This document shows positions 28,871-42,501 of a DNA stretch of 64,000 nt, piece after piece. The translations under genes were made by a program, and so were the position numbers. Origin of the DNA: Anoplopoma fimbria (Eukaryota; Chordata; Actinopteri; Perciformes; Anoplopomatidae); contig NC_072460.1 in NCBI RefSeq assembly GCF_027596085.1, positions 10,955,326 to 11,019,325 on the forward strand. Reading direction: 5' to 3'. The notes beneath the pieces are model-generated. The model saw only the letters and a program-made list of their open reading frames with translations. It searched no databases and was not told the origin of the DNA. Within the stretch, counting starts at the first letter, position 1. Each line of letters begins with the position of its first letter.

Positions 28871-31800
28871 TGTGAATACTTCTTCCATGACCTCTCATAA
28901 GACAACATTTTCACCTTCCTGATACCTGGTAAGTCTCTTTTGAATGGCTCTGGGGCGAGTCCGTAAAGAGGGGGATTTTCTTTTTGCTGAATGGCAAGTG
29001 TTTGGTTTCCTGTTGAGATCAGCCAGCTTTAAATCAGGTGCTGTGATACTCAATGTGTGGAGAGTTTCTTCATGTCGGAAGGTCACAGGGACGTCAGTGC
29101 GACAGAGTGACTGCAAAAGACTTTCTCAGTCAGGTGAGACGACTCTTTAGTTGACTTTTAGATTTATTTTCCCCTTCATGGGCTCAAATCTGTTGTAAGT
29201 CGACAAAGACTACTGCAGCTGTAGTGTAGATGACTGTACTGACAGACTGCATTCATTATCGCCCAATTCCTCTTTGTTTGTTAGTTTGCAGGATGTCTCA
29301 AAAATGTGTTTAATTTGGTCAATATGGCCCTGGTTAAAGGAAAAACATTTTAGATTTTTCCAAATATTTTTAAAGCTTCATTTTATAAATGATGGCCTTT
29401 GTTTCCTGTGATGGTTTAACTTGGCCGGCATTGGATCCAGCTGCACATTAAAGTCACTTTCTGTCATTAACAACTTAATTGTGTAGCCATGACAGAGGTG
29501 CGACTGCTTTCTACTTGTGTTTGAGTCAATACAAAAACTCTGTAAAAGAAAGACCCATCAACTGTAAAATCATTCCTCCCTTTTCAGCAGCGTTAGTTGA
29601 ACCATAAAGTCAGACAGGGATCATATTTCATTTTCAAGTACTGGTGCCAATGCAGATTTACAAATGTGCCTATATAAACCAGGAACTACAAAAAAGCACA
29701 AGTCACTGATCTCACAATTACTTAGTCCCTTTGGCCATCCACCCAGTCTTTGAACTGTGTCTTGTGAACTGAGAGTGCCTTCTTCTACTGGAACGAGATG
29801 TGGCAACACCACATGATATTGCTCAATCCACTGAGTATTAAAAATTACAATGCGGTCTGTTGAATTTGCTGGAGCAAAAAAAATATATCCTAAAGCCTAT
29901 CAAAGTCTGATGGCCTAATTTGTCTTGTTGGGGGTCTCACTCAATCCCCTGCATCCCAGTAACACACCGGGCTCTTTCGCTTAGTACTCCCTCCCAACAC
30001 ATTCAGCCCGAGCCCTCAATTGCTTGTTTAACTTGACACATAATTACTGTGGAAATATTTGTGTATTTTGTACGAGTGCCACAGTCTGCATTGCAACCGA
30101 CTGCCAAGTCCTCACAGCTCCCACTGCAGCTATCGCAGCCAGAATCCCTGATTAAAACAAGATGCTTTCATTTGGGCCAGCTTTGGAAGAAATCACTCCC
30201 AGAGACGGGCCTCCCCCTGCCAAGCCCTACTGCAGTAGGGTTTGCCATGTGTGGCAAAGCTGACATGCTCATTGTACGAAAAGAGGCTTTTTTTTTGGTT
30301 TAAACCCAAACGTGCTACTGAATCAAGCCTGCTCCATCAAAGAGCCTCTCTGAGAGACCACAGTGTAACTCAGTCAGTGCCACGCAGGTCAACATGAAAC
30401 ATCGCTCTTAAAAGTGAGTGAGTTGTTATTAAAATCCCATGGAGTCTGAGGTCATCGCTGCAATTTTTCACAGAGTACTCTTTAATTTAATACCAATTTA
30501 ATAACTTTTTATATGAGGATGAAGGTAAAATGTGCATGAAATAAGCACTTTTAAGCAAAGGGAAAAACTGAATTTGATCTTCAAGAAACCAAAGTAAAGC
30601 CCTTGATGTTGCAGATGCTCCTTAGCCTCCTCTAACATTAATGATTAAGAGTTTTAATAAAGTTACTTATGTTATTTTCCCCCTTACATTGCAAATAAGG
30701 AAAGGTTTAGGCATTTAATTCAGAGATCTGAGGGCAGCCCAAGTTTATATTAAGGGGTTTGTGTATACAATATTGACAACGGAGGCATTTATACGGTTTT
30801 GCATTTGTCTACCATCTATGCCTGATGAGTGTATTTATAGTTTTCGTTCATTCATTTTTGGCAGTTTTTTTTGTAAAACAATAATCAAAATCAATCAAAA
30901 AATCAATCAAAAAATACAAGATGACACAGTAATGCAGACCTGATTTCATATTGAAAAACAGAGACAATAGGTAAAAGGTTTGATTCTCCTCTTCTGGCCA
31001 GTTTTCTATTTTTATATCAAAATATAATGTGCAATTATTAATTCATAAATGTCATGAAAATAGCTGTTTAAGGCAGCTGTGACTATAAGGTTAAGGAAAG
31101 AGAAAAACGCTGGCTGAAAATGTCCTCTGACGGGTTTTGAAGTCACTGTCATGCAGCAGTGTTTGGACGTGTGAGGAGTCTGGCTCTTGTGCCATTTTGA
31201 CCCGTCAGCTTTGACTCACCAGCAGCACAAATCAACAAACTCTGAAGAGTCACTCCAGTTTTGTCCTGACACCTGTCATGCAACTCAAGATCCTAATTTG
31301 TTTGTTTGAAATGGTTCATTTGAAGTTCAAAGTTAATTTCTGGACCCAACAAATACTCGTTCAGCAATACTTATCTTTCTAAGTAAGGTGTGAAATACAG
31401 TAGCACATTGCAACACAATCCGAGCAGCAAAATAAGTAAAACACACCACTTCAATCAATGTTGGGGGCCACTTTCATGTAAATTGGGACCTCATTCACAA
31501 TATCCAAAGCAAATTATCTTCATTAGATTTCCAAAACCATGCCACTGATTTATCAAGCTGTGAATGATAATGAAGTTGTGTGGTTAATGAAGGGCTGAAG
31601 ATGCAGGCTTTCACAATCATGATCATCTTCTATATAACCCTTATGAATATTTAAGGATCTTAATTCTGTATATAATTGCGCACCAAAGCTTGGCATCTCT
31701 ATAGACTTCACAAATAAAATATGTAATGGAGGAGACAGACCTGGCTATATTTCATTAATCATTGAAATTAATTAACTGGTGATAATATAGGATGTTACAC

Positions 31801-34800
31801 TTGCAGGATCCACGGAAAACTGTGAACAGGGAACTGTGCGGAAGGTGAAATTGTACATGTGTGATTATTCACAGAAACTCACTTACACTTTAGGAGAGTT
31901 TGTTCATGTTGCTCAGCGGTTGTATCCTGAGGGGAAAAGTAGCTTTAATTTGTTTTTGTTCCAACGGGAGAGAAACACTGGATTTGAGCCTAAACAGTAG
32001 AAAAACTGTTAATTTATGTTTAGGCTGCAGCTTTAGAATTAGATAATAAGGTTCATGTCAATAAAAGGAAACAAATAATCTTTTGTCTCTTTACCAGTAC
32101 ATAGAACAGAGGTGAAGGTGTGACCCACTGCGCATGGTTGGAAAACAGGAAGTAAGTAAGCTTGGTCGTATTGTGATCCTACCTGGTTCCTGTTCCCAGA
32201 ACAGCTTTGGGAGTGAACCGGAGTAGATTTGAGTGTCATGGTGGAAATCCTCAGTCGAATAAAACAAAGTGGGGCTGCATCGATGCTCTGTCTTGTTTTA
32301 TATGATGGCTTGAAATAAATGAACTTTAAATGGAACCTTGGCAGGGACGCGGGCTATTGATCGATTGAAGCAGGAGCTGAAGTTTAAGGGCACAGCTTTC
32401 CCGGGGCTGGGGCTGTAACTGGAGTAATGAAATTGATTAGGCCAAGGGAGGGTGACAAGCCAGTAGAGTCAAGCCCTTGATGTAAGGAAACAAGAGTGCC
32501 ATCTAATTGGGGTGTAATATGGGTCTTTAGAGGACATTAAGCACACAAGTGGCGGAAGGGAAGCCACTCTACTGGATGGAGCCAAGATGATGTTGCACCG
32601 GTGTTATTATTTTGTAATTATTCACCCAGCTGATTGGATTATGGGAGTCAAAACCGAGAGTCCAGCCAAGGGTCAGCTTATACCCAAATTGTAGTCTTTA
32701 AAGCAACCTCCACTCTTGCTCCGCCTCCTGGTGTTTCTGTGAAAGTACTGCTCAAAAGGACGGGAAAAAATGTGATGAACATTAAAGACCCTTCACTCTC
32801 TAATTTCTGTTTGTACAGTTTTACCGTTTTACTGTTGGATGGTTGTAGTTCACTATACAGATTGATGTATTTCTGCATTCACTATCCTCTGCTGAAGTGT
32901 GAGACATGCATGCATGATTTTTAAACGTAGTGTAGAAGGCAAACGTATTCCAAATTATGGTTCATTACTAATTAATCTTGTCATTGTTTTTAAACAGCAA
33001 CTATATCTTTTTAAATCCTGTTGATTATTGATGCCTGATTTCAATGTCTGTCTTCATTTATTGTGTTGTTTTTAATACTGTGGGGTGAAGCCAAAGACAT
33101 TTCTGCAAAATAAAGTCCATAACTAAAATAAACAAATAACTAGTACAATAGAAAACCAGCACATAAACCTTTGAAACAACATATTTGATAGATCATCAAA
33201 GTATTTGAAATTACGGAGAAGGAATAAATCATTGGACCAGATGTTGGAGTGGATCTCGAAAAACATCAAGGGTAAAATTTTGTTCTGTTCAACAGTGCAC
33301 AAACTTTTCTAGGTTCCATATCACACACCATTCACTTTATTTTCAACGTGAAGCAGAACCTGAATACACATTTTAAAACCTCTGTGCATAAAAAGATTAC
33401 ATTTTAATTAAATTCAGCACAGTTTTATCAGGACATCTTTTGACCTGAAAACCAACAAATCAGTGCTTACTGGGCCGTCATTATGAACTACAGAGTAACT
33501 CTGGCTGGGATCACAGGGAGTGCAGTGTCCTCCTGCCAGCAGAGGCCCTGTCCAGTACAGGGGCATTTATCTCCTGGCCTGAACTGTCTCACTCAACAGG
33601 ATGGCCAGAAGTTACGGTGCATTACAAGCACTTAGCGTAGTGATATCAAGGTTCACCTCCGATTTCCAATCTCAGGCCAGAATAGTGGGCTGGGAGGCCG
33701 TCATTAAAAAGCCATTACATGCCCATATTTCATATACCAGTCTCTCCTATGTTTCAAGGTGTTAAAAGCTCAATGTATATTTCCTCTATATTTAAGCGGC
33801 AGGACAACGGAGCAGCACATAGCATCTCACTAGCAGCCATTGACCTTGGCCTAGCCAGCCTTCATTAGCTTTTAGACACTTATCAGTCATAACTGGGTTT
33901 GTCCTCTCCGCAACGTTTCCTCCTTCACTTCACTTAGGCTGGAAAATAATGGCTGAAATCCATTTATCTGCCATTTCCAACAAGTGCGTGACATTAACAA
34001 ATTATCTACTTTTCACTAAGTATGGCCAAGGTACCCTCTAAAGGATTCCTCCACTCTGCTGGCCAAGGTCAGACCTTTTTAGAAACTGACTTTTTTTTCA
34101 CATCCTGAGCTATTTTCTTTCCTTCCCATCTTTAAATATTCATCTTGCTTTTGCATGCAGGGATGGATTTTATGAGCACTATCAGCCATATTTCTCCAAA
34201 CACACATCTTTATTTGTTTTTGATTATTTATGCTCCACTCTGACTTTATAACTCACATCCCTAGGAAAACATTGATCCAAGAGGCAAATGAATCTAATTA
34301 GGACCTCTTTCTTCTGTGCTGAATATTGACTTGTTTTGAAAGGTGCCTCTCCATTTCAAGCGAATGTCTCTGGAATGCTCTGTCCCACTCTCTTTAAGGA
34401 AAACTTCTAAATGCTGATGAGATATTTTTGTCCATAAATGCAATCTATAGTGGCGCCTGCTCGTTCATAATGTAATACATTAATTACAGGATGTCATCAG
34501 TGCACTAATTTCCAGCTCTCAGGATCTCAAAGGCACCAGTTGTTTTTGCAGTTGTTGTCTTTTTTTTTTTACGTCTTAATCTTAAATTTCTTAAACTTCC
34601 ACAATGAGTGGAGAGACATGTAATCTCTGCTATGCACTCCAGGGCTCAACCTGTCAGTCTAGTCGACGAGGACAGAGAAGGAAGCGATGATGTACCATTA
34701 ATCAAGCAACATATCAGCTAAGAAGATTCTTTGTTCTCGACACAGAAAACTTGTGTTCCATCTCGATCAGTGAGGAAATGGGGCCTGGCGAAGCGTGTGT

Positions 34801-37800
34801 CGTCTCGCATTTGTCTTGAGTCGCCGTCCCAAGGCTCCAGTGCTTGTTCACAGTGTTACACTGCTGGCTTTTTTATGTAAAGCCTCTGCCTTTCACCATT
34901 TCACACGCACCCAATTCGAAAAATATTCCATCGCATTCCATGTAGTTGAATTCTATTTAAAATGGTCATGATTATTTTATTTTGTAACATTAATGGAAGT
35001 ACATTTGGGGTGGAGAAGGAGGGGTGGTGGTGAAGCATTTGCAATTCATATTCCCCTGCATGATTACATTAAGAGTATGTTCTGTCATATTGGATTAATG
35101 CATTGTGTTTTCCTTAAAACAGGATTAAAATATGAAAACCGACAGAAATGAAGCTATTACAAAGAATGATCAATTTTTAATAATCTTCCCAACGAAAAGA
35201 AATTAAGTGCTGCTCAGAAATGCACAGATCGGGATTCTGCAACATTTGGTAATCAGTGTAAGGCTGCAAAAAACAAGCTTTGTTAAAGGCACAGACACAA
35301 TTAACATGAAAGGCTGCCATGCCAAGCTTTTATGGCTTTTATGTTACGAAGCTTGAATTACAGATATTGCTAGGCACGGTTGCCAGGTGTACATGTAGTA
35401 CCACACTGCATGGCACATTTATTTTGCCCAGATTCTGTTTCTTTATTAGCATGATTTTGTGTGGAAAACTATATAAAAATTCTCAGTTTTCCACAACCAG
35501 CACAAACTCTTAAAATATTTCCTGAAAATATATTTTCAGTCTGTCTTTAATTTACACAAGCAATCATAAAGTTTAATGTAGTCTCTAACTTCAACGGGTT
35601 AACGCAAACGAAAACATAAAGAGAAATACAGGCTTGAATACTGGTAGTGACTGGTAGTGACAAGGTATTTCAACTATCAGTTTCTTGCGAGCGTGTACCT
35701 TTAAATGTGATCTTTGTTATTTAATCTGTAATACATTTTTAGGAAATGCTCTCTATTATTCTCTCAGACAGATACATTTTCATACACAAGCAAAAACGAC
35801 ATACAGTCAGATATTTAACCTTGTAGAAACACTGCAGAAAAAGCAACTCCAGCTCTTTTGTCAATGTCAATAGCCATTTTTAAAACAAAGTGTGTGTGTA
35901 CTGGAATAAAAGTGGGCCTCCAATTCCACTGTCAGCCATTTAGCCTGACCATGGGTGACTGTGAATTAAAAAGAGGGGCCTTTATGTGCGACCCTGCAGC
36001 ACAAAAGGCTACATCCATAACTTATAGAGACAGCGAGGCCATTAGCCGCCACTGCCGGGCCACCTTTACATAATATGGTGTGTGTGGACTAATCACTGAG
36101 CTGAGAAGTCCGACTGCTTTAAGTCTATAATGTCTCTGTCCACATGCAGGAAAAACGAGGTGGAGTCCTCCTCATATGTCCCAGAGACATTCTGTGTTTA
36201 AAACCATTTTAAGGAAAATCCTTCATCTCAGCTGACAATTAAAGTTTGTTAATCCTCAGTTAGCTTTGCGATCAATTGACTGTTTGTGTGTGTTTGTGTG
36301 TGAATGGAAGCCTGTTCCTCTAAAACAAATCACATCCATATGGCCTCCAAAAGGCGACGGACAAATAAAAATGTCTCTGAAAAGCCAATTATTAATGCTG
36401 AAGCGGTGCTTTTTCTGAGGGCAAGCAAAGACAACAAAGTGTGATTTAGGGACCAGAACCACATGGGTCGGGGGGATGATGCTAACAGAAGAAGTTCCAA
36501 CAACAAACTATTAACAGCTGTCAATATGGCAGAGTGTGAAGTCCATATGAGCCATGTTTTGTCCCAGGCTAATAGGGTTATAAATATCTTTTACCCAAAA
36601 ATCCTCCATATGATTTTTTTCTTCTTCTTTTGAATTGTGTGTTTGCTGCTTCAAATACTTTTTATGCTTTTATTTCTTCTCTCTTATTATTAATGACGCC
36701 TTTTATGTTTTATCGCATTACACCGATGAACAAAGAGGTAAGCAATATGAGCAAAATGGAGTTGTTTTGATATTGCTGTCCTGCCGCTAACCTTTCAAAT
36801 AAAGTGAAACATAAGTGTCTTTGATTGTGCTTATCTAAAACAGACTCACTCTAATGTTGCTACTTGTGCAGAAATCAGGTAAATGATACCGTGTATGCTG
36901 CTTAAAAAGGATTTGCAAACCATTTGGCCTGACTGCTCTTCATATTACCTTAATGTCTCCCAAAAGGCCAAAGCCAAGAATGAATTATTGATAGCCATCA
37001 TATGGATCGCACGCGGTGGCTCCACATGCCTATTAGAGGGTTTTGTTCATTCATTTACGCTAGCTTGGACTGCTGCCTTGAACGACGCATCACTCTTCTT
37101 TTTTTACTTTTATCCATTAGCTGTTAACAATAACTGACTTTATGCAGGTTGCTGAGTTTCCAGCAAACAGTGGAAACAAAGTAACATTGTGGGAATCATT
37201 TGCATGCTCTGTGGTGTGCTGAGAAAGTACTCCACTGCCTCTAATTTGACCTTTGACGTGTTTGGTTAGCCTGCAGTCCATTTAGGCTTTCCTCTGTTTC
37301 TGCATGGAAATTGGAATAGGGGAGACAACACTTTCTGGAGAAACGATAGTTAGAATGATATTTGCTAAGTTAAAAAAAACTGAAATCTAATTGGGCGGAT
37401 CCCCCTGGAGACTAATATTGGACTATCTTATAAAAGGCCCACAGTATCTCAGCTATGATTTATTGCTGAATTCCAGTCATTTTCAATACATTATAGTTTC
37501 CAAATTGTGTTTAAATTGAGTGTAGAGGAGAAAAGGCCATTAGGAGATGCAGAAATGAAGATTATATTTAAATATTCATGCACTCGGTACCTTATTATTG
37601 AATCTGTACACTAACAAAATCAATATTAAGTGCAGTTTGACATAAATTTATTTATGAATTTCGACTTTCTAAGTACTTGCGTTTTTTCACTCAAAAAAGG
37701 ATGAGTATAATGCTGTAATGATATCAAAACAGTGTGTCAGGGTGCATTAGTCTGGGAGTTTATGAACCCGCACATAAAAACTCAGGAGCGTCCCTGTAGA

Positions 37801-39370
37801 AGTGCTTACTAGGCAGAAATGTCGCTTTTTACAAACATCAGTCATTTTACAGCCCTGTATCACAGGGCGCTCCTCCGCTGTGGGTGATAGTTAGAGAAAG
37901 ATGCAGTCATCTTGTTTGTCCTAAATGAGATCTTTGCAGTAAGCTTGTATTAAGGCCTGGGAGTTGGACTGTGTAACATTTAATTAAAATGGATGTCTCT
38001 CGTTGTGCCTAACCTGTCCCCCTAACTCCCTCTTGTTTCCAGGCCATGTCTTTGTTTAGACAACAGCCCAATGTGACACTTATGACATGAGGACATTGTG
38101 GTTCAGAGGATTTTGTTGTTGCATGAGTCTTAATACAGCAGCATAAAATAACATGTGATTGGCTGTCCCTTGCTGAAAGCCTCAAGGAGAATTATAAATA
38201 TACTGCCAGTAATAAAATATCAATGTCTTTTGGTTTTATATTGTATTGTGTCACTGAGAGCACGGGAACTGCAAAGTTTCTCATACATATCACACAGGCG
38301 TGTAGGAATACTGTTAAAATGTAATTAATTTCCATATGTTTTTTAAACAGTTTTTCATTCTTTTGTTTTTTATAGAAATGTGAGCAAAGTTAAAAGGCTC
38401 TTTATTGGAGGAGCCACATCTCTGGACACAAGATGATGCCATAAAAGCAGGAAGGCATGGAATAGCAAAACATCAATCTGAACTAAGAGGGGGGAAGCAA
38501 TAAATCAGAGAATCATAGCCTTCTGCCCCGCCTTTAAAATCATTTAAACAGATTCAAAAAGCCTGATTCTGCTCGAGTCTGTCTGTAAGCACCCTTATAA
38601 AGCCTTTATGTGCCTTAGACACAGAGGATAAAACCACGAAACCTTATTGAGAGACGGAAAAATAATGCCCTGTTCCTGAGAAGTGGATGCTTTAAATGTT
38701 AGTATCGGTATCGGGATCACAGAGCGGAGATGAGTAAGTAAGGATCAAGGAAGTCGTCCATCCAAAGCATTCCTCTAATATGCTTTACAAACCTTTTCAG
38801 GTCTCTGTTTCAACGTTGAGGTCTGCTCACATCCAGAGTTAAAAGATTTATATGAGTTTATCAGATGCCAGGTACATCCACAATATTACAATTTCCCTAT
38901 TTCCTTATTTAGAAACATGTCAGCAGTTCAGCTTAAACTCAATGTCAGTGGATGAGGTGGATCAAGGATGTTAGTGTATCTTGTTCCGCATTATGTATCC
39001 ATGTAATATAATATAACGAGTTTGTTTAAAGATTCAACAACATTTACCTGGAGAAACTAAATATATTTAATCACTGTTGAATATCCCCTATTGGAATACA
39101 TGTAAAAGACAAAAGCACAGAAACGTGTCCGGCAACAATAGGGGAAGACCGTAAAAACTTCATGTCCTGTTTTTGTAACGTATCTCAACAGGGCAAACGT
39201 GTAGAGGAAAAGGAAACTCCAACTCTTCAGATCTGTGTCTACAGTAGGTGTAGGAAAAAGCTTTGGACTTCAAGTTATCTGAGTGAGCAATCGACAGACA
39301 GATGAAGGAAATGTTCCCATTCTTCTGAATGTATATGACAAATACATATTTCTATTCATTTTTCTCCTTG
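28871..39370. other. gene desert, unique sequence
   Basis: No exon, RNA gene or clear transposon across 10.5 kb. Segments such as 31440-31800, 32340-32660 and 33640-34500 are non-repetitive, moderate in GC and rich in taatta/cattaa and cagctg words. That fits enhancers of a developmental regulator such as casz1, but it is inference. A small tandem of atcaatcaaaaa lies at 30886-30915. Confidence 0.4.
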
Positions 39371-39411
39371 AAAGTAACTAAGTACATTAACTCAACTGCT
39401 GTACTTAAAAA
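39371..39411. repeat. dispersed repeat, left part, split by insertion
   Basis: aagtaactaagtacattaac followed by tcaactgctgtacttaa is the start of a common fish interspersed repeat. Its continuation (aatttgaagtactttacttt) appears only after 39935. Confidence 0.55.
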
Positions 39412-39935
39412 AGTAGTTTGGATTATTTGAAGTGGGGTTGTATGAGGTATTTATCCAGAGTAAGTGTTTTACCAACATTACATGGAGGTCAGCACCTCAG
39501 TTTGGAGAAGCAGACAGGAACACCAGCATGGGAGCGAAGTGATGTACTGCTTTTGATGGTGGCAGCAGCTAAATGTATTTTAGACACCTTAAAGAAAGGC
39601 TCACCTAAATAACTTAATATCACTTTAAGTGTACAGTATATTTAGAATGTTTTCAATGCTTTAACCTGCCATTAGACAACCCTTTCCGACAGGGAAGTTA
39701 AGCATTTATCTCTTCAAAGCCATGAGACTCCCTTGACAAAAATGATTCAACCCCATATAACAAAGGAATTGCTGGTCTTCCCCTGCCTTGATCGGTTAGT
39801 TTGTGCTGGTACTCATGCCTGTTTCTCCAAACAGGGGGCGTGCCAACTGCCATCTACTGTAGGTAATACACCGACTACAGATAAGTAGCCTACGTTATAC
39901 AACCACTTAAAAAAATATAATATATCCCTTTAGGC
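39412..39935. mobile_element. fold-back (long inverted repeat) element nested in another repeat
   Basis: The left arm (about 39415-39530: gtggggttgtatgaggtatt, then cagtttggagaagcagacag) is the diverged reverse complement of the right arm (about 39805-39915: ctgtttctccaaacaggggg, then ctacgttatacaaccactta). Arms are roughly 105 bp or more around a 270 bp centre with no transposase. It is a MITE/fold-back-type element. Confidence 0.7.
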
Positions 39936-39990
39936 TTAAATTTGAAGTACTTTACTTTAGTATTTCCCTTTTCTCTGCTACTGCACTAAT
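39936..39990. repeat. dispersed repeat, right part
   Basis: aatttgaagtactttacttt, then agtatttcccttttctctgc, continues the repeat that starts at 39371 and is interrupted by the fold-back element. Confidence 0.55.
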
Positions 39991-42439
39991 GAAACACTGT
40001 AAAAATGTCATCTTACCAAGAAATGTGTGCCTATATTATTGAGTCCTAAAAGTTTTCTATTCTCTTAAATTAAGTAAATGAAATCTCAAACATTTTTCTT
40101 CCCTGATTCTGTCTTCATTCTTGGCTCTCACACAATGGAGAATTTTCACATTGTGTTATTTATGTTACTTAGGTAAAGGATCTTAACTTCTTCCACTTTT
40201 GCTGGGAATCATCACTATGGATTTTACTGTATGTACTGTATATTACTTTTTTTGTTTTACTTGCTAACAAAGACTACATAATATAACTCAACACAAATGT
40301 CTTATCATCAGAAATGATCAGCATACATCGGATACAGAGTTCAGTTGTATATGGTGGTTGGATAAAATATGAAAATATAAAAAAACTACCCTCCTGTTAC
40401 TGTATAAATATTAAGGATAAAGCCTCATATATGTCTCATAGCTCAATTTAGTGCAGCCAGAGATTGCATCTGTAGGTTATTGCCGTTTACTGAGTTGGCA
40501 GATTGTGATTATTTACATTGGAAGGGATTGGAAACATATATTATGTAAGTCCACATTTTACTATACCTTCAAATGTTGTTAGGATCCATTAAAATGTATC
40601 AGCTGACACTAAGTAATATTCTTTAGAAGGAAAAATGGTGTTAGCAAGTGTGAATAATAAGAGCTCATTGTGTTAAATCTGATGCATAGACAAACAGATT
40701 GTGCCACATTCCAGAGATTTGAGGCAAATCAATCTGATAATAAGGTAATAACTATATAACCAAAATGTGCAAATTGTTAAGGAGGGGTAAATAATTCATG
40801 TAGCTGTTTGGAGGGAAACACATTCAGTTCACAGCCAAGTTAATTCACAGTTTTGCCTGAATATCTATTTTAGACATTCAAGATTGAGGTTAGTTGAGAA
40901 ATTTTGAGTGAAAGGGTTTCATTGTGTTGGCTGTGAAGATGGCAAAGTGTTTTTCAATGGCTTCGATGTGTCCTCTGTCTGTTTCAACCCCTCAGTCCTC
41001 TTTCATCCCTGTTCGCCCAAGAAATGGAATCATAAAAACCATTCATGCTAAATGAAAAAGGGCATCATAAAGCTGCATTACACTGGAGTACACTCCTCTG
41101 CACCTTCCATCCTTATCAATATCACCCTTCGTCTCCTCATGCATCTCTCTTCCCCCTCTTGAAACAAAGCATAAAAGCCTTAGAAAGAGGCACAGTTTGT
41201 CATTCCTGTAATATAAGATAAAAGTCTTTAAAAGCTAAAGGCCCAGCCTGGTTTTTTTGTCTCCTCGGAGCCGGCAGTCTTTAAGACTGCTTCTCAGGAT
41301 TAGCAGCACGGAGAACTATATATTATTTGCAGAATAGCTTACTGAGCACAGTCTAAGCCTATACATATAAGTCAATTTATATTAGAATTTCCATACATGC
41401 ATTTTCTTGTTACCGTCAATATGCAAAAATGGTACTTACTAACAAATAATGCATAATGTACAAGAGGCAGGGCATCAATAACTGCATTTGAGCTTTAAAA
41501 GAAAATGCAAAAAGGCAGAGCATAAAGACGGGCAGTATGAAATATATAACACATTAAACACGGAAACGTCAAAAATATAAAGATGGCTCTTTGCTCAGGA
41601 GACAGCGAGTCATTTATCTATAAAGAGGAGGAGGAAATAAAAAGCTTCCCTCCCAGAGCTCTTGTGTATTTCATTTACCAACAAAGTCAGGTTATCTGCT
41701 TACAGACAAGTTACTCTCTTCCTCCTGCCAGACCTTCACCCTCCATCAGAGAGAAAGAGACCAGGCGAATAAGGCCACAAACATTTACATCTCTTATCAT
41801 CTAGGTTTCGCTTTTAGTTTAAATGGAAATATGCTCTTTTTCTGCTCATTTAATAGTCGATTGAGGGCGAAACACATGATTTGGTCCCGAAAAGGAAGCT
41901 GTCTTCTGTTCAAGATCCGTGGTGGAAAAAAAACAGTAGTTACTTAAAGAGCAGCAGTTTGGGAAAGCACTCTTGAATATAAAACCTGTCAATGTACACC
42001 TCCTTCGGGCACTTTGGTACACCACATAACACATGTTCCCCTCTGCTGGCTGGCTCAGAGTGGAGAGGATGCTGTGTAGTTTTGTGGTGAGGTGTACTGT
42101 TGCTTCTGTTGCATTTTCTCCCACTGGTTTGACATTCAAGATCGCTCAATTATGTATGAACGGCAAGCAATATCCTTTACCATCAAGCCCCAATGTAACA
42201 TATTTCATTTTCAAGGGCTGCAGAGCACAATCAGACCCTCTGTGTAATTACGACTTATTAAAAATGATTCCAAATTATCAGCGGATCTGTGGGCTGGTGT
42301 CTGGGTCCAAACTGAGAGCTGTTGTGCTGTATTACTCGCAGAATAACTTCCCATGGGTGGATGGTGTGTCAACAACGATCCCTGTCCTTAGATCACTACA
42401 AATTAATTAAAGGAAAATCACAACCATCATTGAATCTGT
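39991..42439. other. intergenic, no gene seen
   Basis: AT-rich, with no supported exon or RNA gene. Confidence 0.5.

Positions 42440-42499
<60 letters not shown>
42440..42499. repeat. compound (CA)n(TA)n microsatellite
   Basis: About eight CA units are followed by about 22 TA units. Frames crossing it (THTYIYIYI) are artefacts. Confidence 0.95.
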
Positions 42500-42501
<2 letters not shown>

